From the NCBI RefSeq assembly GCF_018326425.1, contig NZ_AP024601.1:670001-734000 (forward strand): a stretch of 64,000 nt of DNA, written 5' to 3'. How positions within the stretch are numbered: the stretch's first letter is position 1; each line of letters begins with the position of its first letter. Shown piece by piece: positions 15,974-24,971 of the stretch. Both the position numbers and the translations under genes were made by a program. The notes under the pieces were generated by a model. That model saw only the letters and a list, made by a program, of their open reading frames with translations. It did not search any database and was not told the DNA's origin. Source of the stretch: Polycladomyces abyssicola. Its GTDB lineage: Bacteria; Bacillota; Bacilli; Thermoactinomycetales; JIR-001.

Positions 15974-17308
15974 TCAGATGCGGTCCAACAGCGATTGCCC
16001 TTTCTGTTGGTTGAGTTCCACTTGAACTTGGTACATTTGTTCAATCGTTTTGCTGAACTGCTCGCGATCCACTTGCTCCCAACAACGGGACAGCAGAAAG
16101 AGCGCATCGTATTGCAGTTGCTTGTACCCGTATTTTTCGGTGAGAGAAAGGGCTTCTTCCAGATACGGAATCGCTTGCTGGAATTGTTGTTGTTTTTGTT
16201 TGCATTCGCCCATCACGAGCAGTGCACCGACCAGGCGCAAAGCATCGTTGAGCGAGCGGCCCAACTCGATGGCTTGTGACAGCGCTTCTTCCGCTTCTTC
16301 CCATTTCTCCTGCAACATGTACAAGGTGCCCAAATCGGAGTAAGCGGATACGAAAACGGCTTCATCTTCGAATGTGCCTTTCAAAGACAAGGCTGTACGG
16401 TAACAAATCTCTGCCTTTTTCCACTCTTTCTTGGCCATGTAGACGCTTCCCAAAGCGGACCACAAATCAAATGAGCGGTCGAATTGCTTGTTGATGCGGG
16501 CGATTTCCAACCCTTCTTGTGCATAGCGGATCGCCTCATCGTACATACCGGAACGGCGCAGCAGAACAGCCCGCAGTTCATACAGGTACAGGATGACAGA
16601 GATGTTTTGAATCTCGGGAAGATGGTTCCACAGTTCTTGTACAGCGCGAAGTGCCTCTTCGTAGCGCCCGGCTTTTTCCAGGTACGCCGCTTTGTTGGTC
16701 ATCAGAATATATTTGTAATAGCGGCGCCCTTGGTCGGGAAGAAAGGCTTCAATGCCGTTTTCTGTGTAGCGGATGGCCTGTTCCAGATTGTTTTGGTAGT
16801 AACTGCACAGTGCCAACTCGTTGAAGCTGGCCGCTTCGATGTTTTCCCGTTTTCCTTCCTCGCTTTGGTCCGCGAGACGAATGGCGTTGGAGAATTCCCG
16901 TTCCGCACGTTTCCAATTGCGGCGGTGTTTTTGGTATTTCCCCCGCAGGTAATAGTAATAGGCGGCAAACGGGTGCGCGTCATCCAAATCCAGTCCGCGT
17001 AATTGATCCCAAAGGCCTTCGGTTACACCCAAATCCAACTTGGATTCGATGGATTGCAGGGTGAGCCAAAGGTCTTGCATTTTTTGTTGTTCGTCTTTTA
17101 ACAACTCAGGCAACTGGTTGATGTCCAGACCCAGTTTTTCCATCAAATAATGAATCTTTGTCGGACTGACATGGGGAACACCCCGTTCAATATTGCTGAC
17201 CGTCGCGGGAGAGATATTCTCGTCCGCGAGATCTTCCAATCGAAGGCCGCGCTCTTTACGTACTTTTCTTATAACTTCTCCAATCTCGCTCATCTCGATC
17301 GGATTCAT
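15974..17308 (-). CDS. HTH (XRE) plus TPR regulator, RRNPP-like
   Basis: A 444-residue protein with an N-terminal Xre helix-turn-helix (residues about 6-62: LRLEDLADENISPATVSNIE) and a C-terminal array of about eight tetratricopeptide repeats (for example WKRAEREFSNAIRLADQSEE and WEEAEEALSQAIELG). This is the layout of RRNPP peptide-responsive regulators such as NprR and PlcR and of related HTH-TPR proteins in Bacillales. No candidate signal-peptide gene adjoins it: the downstream neighbour is convergent yutH and the upstream gap has no exported small ORF I can support. So the ligand, if any, is unknown. GTGAGGTGG precedes the ATG at 17308. Confidence 0.85.
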   Translation of the reverse strand: MNPIEMSEIGEVIRKVRKERGLRLEDLADENISPATVSNIERGVPHVSPTKIHYLMEKLGLDINQLPELLKDEQQKMQDLWLTLQSIESKLDLGVTEGLWDQLRGLDLDDAHPFAAYYYYLRGKYQKHRRNWKRAEREFSNAIRLADQSEEGKRENIEAASFNELALCSYYQNNLEQAIRYTENGIEAFLPDQGRRYYKYILMTNKAAYLEKAGRYEEALRAVQELWNHLPEIQNISVILYLYELRAVLLRRSGMYDEAIRYAQEGLEIARINKQFDRSFDLWSALGSVYMAKKEWKKAEICYRTALSLKGTFEDEAVFVSAYSDLGTLYMLQEKWEEAEEALSQAIELGRSLNDALRLVGALLVMGECKQKQQQFQQAIPYLEEALSLTEKYGYKQLQYDALFLLSRCWEQVDREQFSKTIEQMYQVQVELNQQKGQSLLDRI

Positions 17309-18021
17309 CTTGGTCCACCTCACGTTTCTACTGACATTTTTCTTTTAAGTGTATCATACTTTGTTTTTTTGGGATTGGATATAGCGTTATTTAATATTTT
17401 TCTATTTCAACCACATTGTGGATTTTAATCAAAAATCCTTATGACTTTTTTACTAACTGTATTCATCATAAACGCTTTACAGAAAGAAAGCAAAAGAAAA
17501 TCATCTTTTATTCGAGGATAAATTTACCAAATGAAACAAAAGAGATCTGTATGTCTATTCTAGGCAAACAAAATGGATGAAATACTCCTCAGGGTTCAAC
17601 AGTGTGATTGTTTCCAATGGACGATACAGCAATTACTCCTTTTATGGAATGTATCATGAAAATGATGGATGTGCAAAATATAAAAAATGGCGAGAACTGA
17701 GGAGAAATCATAGATAAAAGAAAAATTTCTATCAATGAATTGTGAGATGAAAAAAATAAATCGATGATGTTTTCTGCAAGGAAGATAATTGTCTTTCTCA
17801 TATATACAAATTTATAATATTTGGATGATATGGGCATTTATTCTTTCTGATACGACCATCTATTCGCGGGAGAGAAAATACTTGTAAAATATGAACTTAA
17901 GCCAAAATTGCCAACGTAAAAACACAGTTGCCATCCAAGGGTCATTTCGTGTTAAGATGGACATTGGGAATGGACTCTAAATATTTTCTGATGATTAAAA
18001 CTCTCAAAAGGTGGTGTAAAA
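17309..18021. other. AT-rich divergent intergenic region
   Basis: About 700 nt between the HTH-TPR gene and the OPT transporter. It is clearly richer in A/T than its surroundings. Open frames here (for example minus strand 17589-17837) lack ribosome sites and resemble chance frames in AT-rich DNA. It must hold promoters for both flanking genes; only the OPT promoter is convincing. Confidence 0.6.
17928..17958 (+). promoter_or_regulatory. sigma-A promoter of the OPT gene
   Basis: TTGCCA (17928-17933), 19-nt spacer, TAAGAT (17953-17958), 63 nt before the GTG start. Confidence 0.5.
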
Positions 18022-20091
18022 GTGAATAAAGGGTCTGGTAAACCATCGTTTGTTCCGTATGTCCCGGCTTCACGTTCATTGCCGGAACTGACGGTGGTCG
18101 CACTTGTGTTGGGTATTATTTTGGCAATTGTGTTTGGTGCGGCCAACGCGTATTTGGGGTTGAAAATCGGATTAACAGTGAGTGCATCGGTTCCGGCGGC
18201 CGTGATTTCGATGGCCATCTTGCGCGGACTGTTCCGCCGGGAGTCGATTTTGGAAAACAACATTGTTCAAACCATGACCACGGCAGGGGAAGCGGTTGCT
18301 GCAGGTGCAATTTTTACCTTGCCCGCATTGTACCTGTGGAAGTTGAACCCCAGCCAAGTTATGATTTCCTTTATCGTGTTGACGGGCGGATTTTTGGGTG
18401 TGCTGATGATGATCCCGCTCCGTCGCCTGTTGATTGTCAATGAGCATGAAACGCTTCCTTATCCGGAAGGAACGGCGTGTGCAGAGGTGTTGAAGTCCGG
18501 CGAGACGGGCGGGCGCAATGCACGACTTGTTTTTGCCGGATTCGGCATCGGTGCATTGGTCAAAGCGTTGGGAGACGGTTTTTCGCTGTTTAAAACGGAA
18601 ATTGAAACACAAGTGGCCAAATTTAAAAATGCTGTTATCGGGATGGATACCTTCCCGGCGCTGTTGGGTGTGGGATACATCATTGGTCCACGCATTGCCG
18701 GACAAATGCTGGCAGGGGGCCTGCTGGCATGGATTGTGCTGATTCCGGCGATTTCTTTCTTCGGGGCAGGGAGCACGCAGCCGATCCTGCCTGCGGCAGA
18801 TCCGATCAGCAAAATGGATGCATGGACCATTTGGAAAGAATACATCCGGTATATCGGTGCCGGTGCGGTGGCGGCCGGCGGTTTGATCACGCTGGTGAAA
18901 ACATTGCCGATCTTGTACAGCTCCATCCGTGACACGGTACGGGGCATTCGGGCCAACCGCAACGGCGAAACGGTCGCTATTGAACGGACGGATCGCGATA
19001 TTCCGATGACCTATGTGATCCTCGGCATTCTTGCGCTGATCCTGGTGATCGCGTTTGTGCCGGTCACCGATGTGGGGATCGTCGGTGCGATCGCCATTGC
19101 TATTTTCGGTTTCCTGTTCGTCACCGTAGCATCCCGGATTGTGGGGATCGTCGGAAGCTCCTCTTCTCCGGTATCGGGGATGACCATCGCTACATTGATC
19201 ATCGTGACCGTGGTCTTCAAATCTATCGGTGTCACTGGACAAGCAGGTATGGTGGCCTCCTTGGTTGTGGCGGCGATCATCTGCACGGCGTTGGCTGTGG
19301 CAGGTGACATTTCACAAGACCTGAAGACCGGTTACCTGGTCGGGGGGACCCCGTGGAAACAGCAATTGGCGATGATGGTCGGGGTGTTGGCTTCCGGTCT
19401 GGTGATCGGATTTGTGTTGATCGTGTTGAACGCCTCCTATGGTCTGGGGTCTGCCGCTTTGCCGGCACCAAAAGCCGTGCTGATGAAAGTGATCATTGAA
19501 GGAATGATGGCGGGGAACCTCCCGTGGGATCTGATCTTCATCGGCGTGGCGCTGGCTGTGACGATCGAATTTATGGGTCTGAACTCCTTGGTTGTGGCCG
19601 TGGGCGTGTACCTGCCGGTGCATGTCAGTGTTCCGATCATGGTGGGCGGCATTGTCCGCTGGTTGGTCGACTTCTTTACCAAGGATGACAAACTGCGTGA
19701 ATCCCGGCACGAAACGGGCACCTTGTTCGCTTCCGGCTTGATCGCGGGTGAATCGCTGGCCGGTGTCATCATCGCGATCCTGATCTGGTTGAACGTGAAA
19801 TCGCCCGAAGCGACGCCGAAATTCGACAGCCAGTTGTTGCCGTTGGCAGTATTCGTGCTGACCGCTTTGCTGCTGTGGTGGGTGGCCGGACGTGCGAAAC
19901 TGCAAGCGGCAGTGGCAGGAGCCGTAACCACGCATTCTCCGGAAAACACTCAAACCGAACCGGCAGAAAAAGTGGTGGAAAAAGCGGATGCGGCTGAAGA
20001 GAAACAAAGCCAACCTGCAACCGATGAACAGCAGGCTGGAGCGGAAGGACAAGAAGAGAGCAACGACGACAACAAGAAAGGGAACGAATGA
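18022..20091 (+). CDS. OPT family oligopeptide transporter
   Basis: Large integral membrane transporter, 689 residues with roughly 14-16 hydrophobic segments. The N-terminal AANAYLGLKIGLTVSASVPA and MTTAGEAVAAGAIFTLPALY, and ALAVAGDISQDLKTGYLVGG, are signatures of the bacterial OPT (EspB/YPL-like) family, which imports oligopeptides or metal-chelates with protons. The last 50 residues form a hydrophilic tail rich in Glu, Gln and Lys, probably cytosolic. The GTG start has AAGGTGG upstream. It is followed after 3 nt by a PqqD-like gene, a likely functional partner. Confidence 0.92.
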   Translation: MNKGSGKPSFVPYVPASRSLPELTVVALVLGIILAIVFGAANAYLGLKIGLTVSASVPAAVISMAILRGLFRRESILENNIVQTMTTAGEAVAAGAIFTLPALYLWKLNPSQVMISFIVLTGGFLGVLMMIPLRRLLIVNEHETLPYPEGTACAEVLKSGETGGRNARLVFAGFGIGALVKALGDGFSLFKTEIETQVAKFKNAVIGMDTFPALLGVGYIIGPRIAGQMLAGGLLAWIVLIPAISFFGAGSTQPILPAADPISKMDAWTIWKEYIRYIGAGAVAAGGLITLVKTLPILYSSIRDTVRGIRANRNGETVAIERTDRDIPMTYVILGILALILVIAFVPVTDVGIVGAIAIAIFGFLFVTVASRIVGIVGSSSSPVSGMTIATLIIVTVVFKSIGVTGQAGMVASLVVAAIICTALAVAGDISQDLKTGYLVGGTPWKQQLAMMVGVLASGLVIGFVLIVLNASYGLGSAALPAPKAVLMKVIIEGMMAGNLPWDLIFIGVALAVTIEFMGLNSLVVAVGVYLPVHVSVPIMVGGIVRWLVDFFTKDDKLRESRHETGTLFASGLIAGESLAGVIIAILIWLNVKSPEATPKFDSQLLPLAVFVLTALLLWWVAGRAKLQAAVAGAVTTHSPENTQTEPAEKVVEKADAAEEKQSQPATDEQQAGAEGQEESNDDNKKGNE

Positions 20092-20094
20092 CGC

Positions 20095-20457
20095 GTGTTC
20101 GGTTTTCGCCGAAATCGATCCAAACAAAACCTGTTGGAGATGACTCCGCAACTGAAAACGCACCTGCACTTGGAACGGGAGGAAGGGGCGACTTCAGCCG
20201 CCCTCATCCTGCCGCGCACGAGCTGGCTGGAGCGCCTGTCGGTCAAATACTTGAAACAACCTGCTGCCATACGCGTTCAACTGGATGCATTGGGCACATT
20301 TGTGCTTTCACATTGCAACGGACGGTATACGGTTCGGGAAATTGCTGACAGGGTGCGCGAGCGGTTCGGGGAAGAAGCTGAACCGTTGTTACCGCGGCTG
20401 ATCAAATTTATGCAGATTGTGGAGGCCAACGGATGGATTGTTTGGCGAGAGCGTTGA
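20095..20457 (+). CDS. PqqD-like (RRE fold) protein
   Basis: A 120-residue protein whose C-terminal 80 residues match the PqqD winged-helix fold: VQLDALGTFVLSHCNGRYTV, REIADRVRERFGEEAEPLLP and KFMQIVEANGWIVW. PqqD-type domains bind leader peptides of ribosomally made, modified peptides; PqqD itself chaperones PqqA. No modifying enzyme or precursor peptide lies next to it; it directly follows the OPT transporter and must be co-transcribed. Start taken at GTG 20095, with AAGGGAACG upstream. Similar OPT-PqqD pairs may exist in other Bacillales, so the pair may be conserved. Confidence 0.78.
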   Translation: MFGFRRNRSKQNLLEMTPQLKTHLHLEREEGATSAALILPRTSWLERLSVKYLKQPAAIRVQLDALGTFVLSHCNGRYTVREIADRVRERFGEEAEPLLPRLIKFMQIVEANGWIVWRER

Positions 20458-20477
20458 GACGCTCCTTGAGGCTTTTA

Positions 20478-20508
20478 AAAACCCAGCGGTTTTTCCGCTG
20501 GGTTTTTT
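20478..20508 (+). terminator. terminator of the OPT-PqqD operon
   Basis: AAACCCAGCGG, TTTTT loop, CCGCTGGGTTTTTT. The same stem sequence recurs at 43023-43052. Confidence 0.9.
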
Positions 20509-20558
20509 AATAGCTCCTCCAGCCTCCCATTTATGGAAAACTGGATGGTGTTTTAGTC

Positions 20559-22157
20559 TTACATCGATACTGCCGCTTTTTCCTGGACTTTCTCTTGTTT
20601 GCTCGCTTGGATGTACTCGGTTTCCCATGCGCTTTTGATCCCCCAGAAATAGAAGAGCAGGGAAGACACAGCGATCAACACCATGTCGATACCATACGGA
20701 ATCATATTGATACCGCCGAATCGGTCACTGCCCAAATAAGAGATCGAAGTCATATAGGCTAGGTACACAATCATCCATAAGCCTGCCTTCAGCTGCTGGG
20801 CAAAACCGGCCCAACCCGCTTTGGCTTGATAATAGAAGTAGATCGGCAAGCCCAACAACATGATGAAAATCACTTCGCCCGTCAACGGCCAAGTCGCCCA
20901 ATACAGGATCAATGACGCCAAGATGAACGCAATCGGTGCTATAAAACTCATGCCTTTCAATTTGAGTGGGCGGTTCAGATGCGGGCCTGTACGGCGCAAC
21001 GCCATGACCGAAATCGGCCCCGTCACGTACGAAATCAGCGTTGCGACGGAAATCACCTCAGCCAAAGAGCCCCATCCGCGGAAAAAGAACAAAAAGACAA
21101 ACGAAATCACCAAGTTGAAACACATGGCCGCACGCGGCACTCCGTAAAGCGGGTGAATGGAACCAAAAATGCCCGGCATATATCCGTTTTCCTTCATGCC
21201 GTAAATCATCCGCGCGGTGGTGGCGGTATAAGTGATCCCCGTGCCTGATGGCGAAACGAACGCGTCAGCAAACAGAAGCAGCGCCAGCCAGTTCAGGTTA
21301 AGTGCGATCGCCAAATCGGCAAACGGCGAGTTCAGGTTGATGTTGGCCCAACCTTTGGCGGCTTGTTCAGGAGAGATCGCGCCGATAAAAGCGACCTGCA
21401 GCAACACGTAGATCAAGCCGGCAATCAGGATCGATCCGATCACCGCAATTGGAATGGAGCGGCTCGGGTTTTTCGCTTCCCCCGCCAGGTTGACCGGGCT
21501 TTGGAATCCATTGAACGCAAAAACCACACCCGAAGTGGCGATTGCCGTCAACACTCCGGACCATCCGTAAGGGGTGAACCCGCCGTGGTCCGTGAAATTT
21601 CCGCTGTGGAAACCGGAAACGATCAAGCCCAATGCCGTCAAAGTGGGGACGATGATCTTGAACACGGTGATGGCGTTGTTTGCCACGGCAAACAGACGAA
21701 CGGTCCAGTAGTTCAACAAGAAGTAAACAATAACAAATATGCCGGCCAGGAGCAGCCCTATCGGCGACAATTCTTTTCCGTCATACAGACTGCGAGCCCA
21801 TTCCCACGGCCAGGAGCTCATATACTGAACGGAAGCGATCGCTTCCACGGGAATCGCCGTCACGATCGCGATCCAGTTGGCCCAACCGGAAATGAAGCCG
21901 ACAAAGGAACCGTGCGAATATTGGGCATAACGCACCATTCCGCCCGTTTGCGGAAACATCGCTCCCAACTCTGCGTACGTCAAACCGATGAACATAATCG
22001 CAATCATGCCCAAAATCCAGGCAAAAACCGCTGCCGGTCCGGCAACCGACGCCGCTTTCCACGCACCGAACAACCAGCCGGAGCCGATGATGGAACCCAG
22101 ACCCGTCATCATCAGGGCAAATGTTCCCAAATCTTTTTTTATGTTTTTTTCAGACAC
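20559..22157 (-). CDS. APC family amino acid permease
   Basis: A 532-residue integral membrane protein with about 12-14 helices. The first helix region TGLGSIIGSGWLFGAWKAAS is the APC substrate-binding unwound helix, followed by MFPQTGGMVRYAQYSHGSFV. Closest in style to the aspartate/glutamate-type or YbeC-like permeases; the substrate cannot be set from sequence. The GTG at 22157 follows AAAGGAAG by 8 nt; the frame continues to 22196 but that part overlaps the ribosome site. Single-gene transcript, with the C-terminus facing the OPT-PqqD terminator. Confidence 0.88.
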   Translation of the reverse strand: MSEKNIKKDLGTFALMMTGLGSIIGSGWLFGAWKAASVAGPAAVFAWILGMIAIMFIGLTYAELGAMFPQTGGMVRYAQYSHGSFVGFISGWANWIAIVTAIPVEAIASVQYMSSWPWEWARSLYDGKELSPIGLLLAGIFVIVYFLLNYWTVRLFAVANNAITVFKIIVPTLTALGLIVSGFHSGNFTDHGGFTPYGWSGVLTAIATSGVVFAFNGFQSPVNLAGEAKNPSRSIPIAVIGSILIAGLIYVLLQVAFIGAISPEQAAKGWANINLNSPFADLAIALNLNWLALLLFADAFVSPSGTGITYTATTARMIYGMKENGYMPGIFGSIHPLYGVPRAAMCFNLVISFVFLFFFRGWGSLAEVISVATLISYVTGPISVMALRRTGPHLNRPLKLKGMSFIAPIAFILASLILYWATWPLTGEVIFIMLLGLPIYFYYQAKAGWAGFAQQLKAGLWMIVYLAYMTSISYLGSDRFGGINMIPYGIDMVLIAVSSLLFYFWGIKSAWETEYIQASKQEKVQEKAAVSM

Positions 22158-22235
22158 TGAATCACTTCCTTTCCTAGGGGTTGAAGATGCGTTCATGATG
22201 CAGCACTAACCGGAAGGGGTAACACTGGATGAAGC

Positions 22236-22258
22236 TTATGTTGAACAATATAACATAA
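22236..22258. promoter_or_regulatory. inverted repeat in the divergent permease promoter region
   Basis: TTATGTT (22236-22242), 9-nt spacer, AACATAA (22252-22258): perfect 7-nt arms about 80 nt upstream of the APC permease start. It may be an operator; no known regulator consensus is recognised. Confidence 0.4.
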
Positions 22259-22386
22259 ATCAGCTATCTCTTTATCTTAGGATTTATTAACAAATATTTT
22301 CATAATCTAGCTCTTATATTGTTGTCTTTCCGGGATTTTTTTGTTAATTGCGTAAACGATAGTGTCCCATGAGGGAATTTTTTCCT

Positions 22387-22416
22387 TTGAATTTTATCCC
22401 CCAAACGCGTTAATAT
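22387..22416 (+). promoter_or_regulatory. possible promoter of the second permease gene
   Basis: TTGAAT (22387-22392), 18-nt spacer, TAATAT (22411-22416), 85 nt before the TTG start. Confidence 0.45.
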
Positions 22417-22500
22417 ACTAAACAGGTTGAGAGACATGGTCTGATCCGACTGAATTGCAGGGCTATTTCGTGTACTGGATGGTGTGGGGAGGAATTTTCA

Positions 22501-23907
22501 TTGGATCTGTTTCGAAGAAAAAGTGTCCGTACACTGATTGATAACAGTCGACAAAGCAAAGGGCTGAGAAGGGAACTGAAGGTGTGGGATCTCACCCTGC
22601 TCGGCATCGGGGCCATCATCGGCACCGGTATTTTTGTGTTGACCGGTACGGGTGCGCTGAAAGCAGGCCCCGGATTGATGTTGTCATTTGTCATCGCCGG
22701 ACTGGCCTGTGCATTTTCCGCTTTGGCGTATGCGGAGTTCGCTTCCACGGTTCCCGTGTCCGGTTCGGTGTACACATACAGCTATGTCACTTTGGGCGAA
22801 CTGGCTGCTTGGATCATCGGTTGGGATTTGGTGTTGGAATATATGCTCGCCGTCAGCGCCGTCTCATCCGGCTGGTCCGGTTACTTCCAGTCACTGCTCG
22901 GCGGATTCGGATTGAATTTGCCTGACGCTTTGAGGGCGGCCCCCGGGGCCATTCCCGGAAAGACGACGCTGTTCAACCTGCCCGCCTTTTTGATCGTCAT
23001 GCTGATCACGCTGCTGTTGTCCCGTGGCATCAAAGAGTCCAAGCGGGTCAACAACGTGATGGTGCTGGTTAAAATCGGTGTGATCCTGCTGTTTGTTTTG
23101 ATCGGCGTATTTTACATAAAGCCGGCCAACTGGCAACCGTTCGCACCTTTTGGAGCCAAAGGCATCTTCGCCGCTGCGGCAATTGTCTTTTTTACTTACC
23201 TGGGATTTGATGCGGTGAGTGCTGCGGCTGAGGAAGCGCGTGATCCGGCACGCACGTTGCCGCGGGGATTGTTGTATTCACTGGGAATTTGCACAATGTT
23301 GTACATGGTGGTTTCCGCCATTATGACCGGGATCGTGCGTTATCCACTTTTCAAAGGGCATGAAGACCATCCGGTCTCGCTGGCCCTGCAGATCGCCGGC
23401 CAAAAATGGTTTGCCGCATTTATCGACATCGGTGCCATCGTGGGCATGACGACAGTGATGCTGGTGGCACTTTACGCCCAAACCCGCGTGGCATTCGCCA
23501 TGTCACGAGACGGTCTGTTGCCCAAATGGTTTTCCCGTGTACACGAAAAATACCGTACCCCTTACAATGTCACCTGGGTGTTGGGCATCGTCGCGGGACT
23601 GATCGGCGCGTTGGTGCCGATCAGACAAATCGCCGAATTGGTCAACATCGGAACCTTGTTCGCATTCATCATTGTGTCCATCAGTGTGATCGTTCTGCGT
23701 AAATCCCAGCCCAATCTTCCGAGGGGATTCCGTTGCCCGGCCGTCCCGTTCGTTCCAGCGGTGTCGATCGTGCTATGCGCTTTCCTGATGTCCCAACTGA
23801 TGTGGATCACTTGGGCGGCGTTTCTGATCTGGCTCACAATAGGATTGATCATTTACTTCACTTATTCCCGCAAGCATTCCGCGCTGAATGCATCCAAAGC
23901 GCAATAA
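22501..23907 (+). CDS. APC family amino acid permease (YfnA/CAT-like)
   Basis: A 468-residue permease with about 12 helices. It has the cationic amino acid transporter/YfnA signature: LLGIGAIIGTGIFVLTGTGA, AGPGLMLSFVIAGLACAFSA and FFTYLGFDAVSAAAEEARDP, plus FAMSRDGLLPKWFSRVHEKY. Likely a proton-coupled importer for a neutral or basic amino acid. The TTG start is preceded by GGGGAGGA. Divergent from the other APC permease, so the pair shares a 340-nt control region. Confidence 0.92.
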   Translation: MDLFRRKSVRTLIDNSRQSKGLRRELKVWDLTLLGIGAIIGTGIFVLTGTGALKAGPGLMLSFVIAGLACAFSALAYAEFASTVPVSGSVYTYSYVTLGELAAWIIGWDLVLEYMLAVSAVSSGWSGYFQSLLGGFGLNLPDALRAAPGAIPGKTTLFNLPAFLIVMLITLLLSRGIKESKRVNNVMVLVKIGVILLFVLIGVFYIKPANWQPFAPFGAKGIFAAAAIVFFTYLGFDAVSAAAEEARDPARTLPRGLLYSLGICTMLYMVVSAIMTGIVRYPLFKGHEDHPVSLALQIAGQKWFAAFIDIGAIVGMTTVMLVALYAQTRVAFAMSRDGLLPKWFSRVHEKYRTPYNVTWVLGIVAGLIGALVPIRQIAELVNIGTLFAFIIVSISVIVLRKSQPNLPRGFRCPAVPFVPAVSIVLCAFLMSQLMWITWAAFLIWLTIGLIIYFTYSRKHSALNASKAQ

Positions 23908-23948
23908 GCAAAACCTCTAGGTTGTTGAAAACGTGATGAAAAGCGAAA

Positions 23949-24008
23949 GCCGTTTCCCGCCTATGCTCCGTAACCTGTCAGGCTGGAGCCGATTGGTTGG
24001 GAAACGGC
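23949..24008 (+). repeat. long stem-loop with GCCGTTTCCC arms
   Basis: GCCGTTTCCC (23949-23958) and GGGAAACGGC (23999-24008) enclose about 40 nt with an inner GGCTGGAGCC. The same 10-nt arms occur in hairpins at 33109-33138 and 33957-33982. It follows the permease gene and may terminate it, though the T run is weak. Confidence 0.6.
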
Positions 24009-24129
24009 ATTTACATTGTCAGCAGTATTTTGACGTGTTGCGATGTTCCTTTTTTATCCAATCGGGACTTGAGAGCGAACCGTATGCTACCATGAAACAT
24101 ATACCCCCACCAAAAGGAGCGAGACATTC

Positions 24130-24375
24130 ATGAGCGTACCGGTGGAGTTTTGCCTGACGAATATGTGCAACGGTTCCGAGTCTGTCTACTATCGGTTGCA
24201 ACGCCATCCGGACGTACGTGTGTATGCCTTTCAGTGCTTGGGCAATTGCCAACGTTGCGCAAAGAAGTTGTATGCCGTCGTCGGCGACGAAATTGTTGAG
24301 GGAGATTCACCGAATCAGCTGTACCGCAACATCATCCGCTTGATCGAATCAAATATAAACGAGCGCAAACGATAG
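24130..24375 (+). CDS. DUF1450 family protein, YuzB-like paralogue
   Basis: An 81-residue protein of the YuzB (DUF1450) family: EFCLTNMCNGSE at the start, then FQCLGNCQRCAKKLYAVVGD. The C-x3-C-x2-C pattern (CLGNCQRC) resembles the metal or Fe-S binding loop of thioredoxin-like ferredoxins, but ligation is inferred. A second family member lies at 42554. AAAGGAG precedes the ATG. Its last 27 nt overlap the 3' end of the convergent DUF3899 gene. Confidence 0.82.
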   Translation: MSVPVEFCLTNMCNGSESVYYRLQRHPDVRVYAFQCLGNCQRCAKKLYAVVGDEIVEGDSPNQLYRNIIRLIESNINERKR

Positions 24376-24690
24376 GGTGGTATCGACCAATCCCGCCATC
24401 AAAAACGCGGGAACGATCCATTCCAACCTTTTGGTGCGTTCTGAATCTGTTTCCTCACCCCAATCTTCTAATTCCGGTGGCTGCAGCCACTTTCGCAAAC
24501 TACGGACAAACAAGGAAAAAAATCCACCACGAATGACATAGGCACTTCCGGATACCATGAGAAAACCGAGTCCGAACAAAAAGAGTCCATTGATCCACTC
24601 CAACTTTTGAGTATGTGAAATAAGCGCCACAATCAACCATGATCCGATCATGAGAATCAAACTCCACTGCCAGGGACGCATTCGATGCAT
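24349..24690 (-). CDS. DUF3899 family small membrane protein
   Basis: A 113-residue protein with two N-terminal hydrophobic segments (WSLILMIGSWLIVALI and GLFLFGLGFLMVSGSAYVI) and a C-terminal one (WIVPAFLMAGLVDTTLSFAL), separated by an acidic loop (PPELEDWGEETDSERTK). This matches the DUF3899 layout. Function unknown. AAGGAGG lies 6 nt before the ATG at 24690, so the frame beyond it is discarded. Confidence 0.78.
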   Translation of the reverse strand: MHRMRPWQWSLILMIGSWLIVALISHTQKLEWINGLFLFGLGFLMVSGSAYVIRGGFFSLFVRSLRKWLQPPELEDWGEETDSERTKRLEWIVPAFLMAGLVDTTLSFALVYI

Positions 24691-24971
24691 GCCAATCCTC
24701 CTTAAGTATAGAAATTTATAAAAGTTTTTTATTTCTCTTCTTTTAAACAAGCCGGATCCTTATGGCAACGATAAGGATTTGAGAGAAGAAAATATAGGAA
24801 GTTAAAGATTATACATTTCGTCTCTTTTCTGATGTGCTGCATTCTATTATTATAATAAAGGATATTTTTCTTGCCGTGTTTGAACCAGCAGACAGAGGTT
24901 ATTGTTTAAATTATCTGCAAAAAATCGCCATTATCCCTCTTTGTTCCAGGAGATGTGAAGGAGGTCTACTG

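Noticed and set aside
17589-17837. 82-codon hydrophobic minus-strand frame in the AT-rich gap
   Set aside because: No ribosome site, AT-rich composition favours chance hydrophobic frames; not a credible signal-peptide gene.
18172-19242. 356-codon minus-strand frame opposite the OPT gene
   Set aside because: His/Arg/Gln-rich shadow of the OPT coding frame, no ribosome site.
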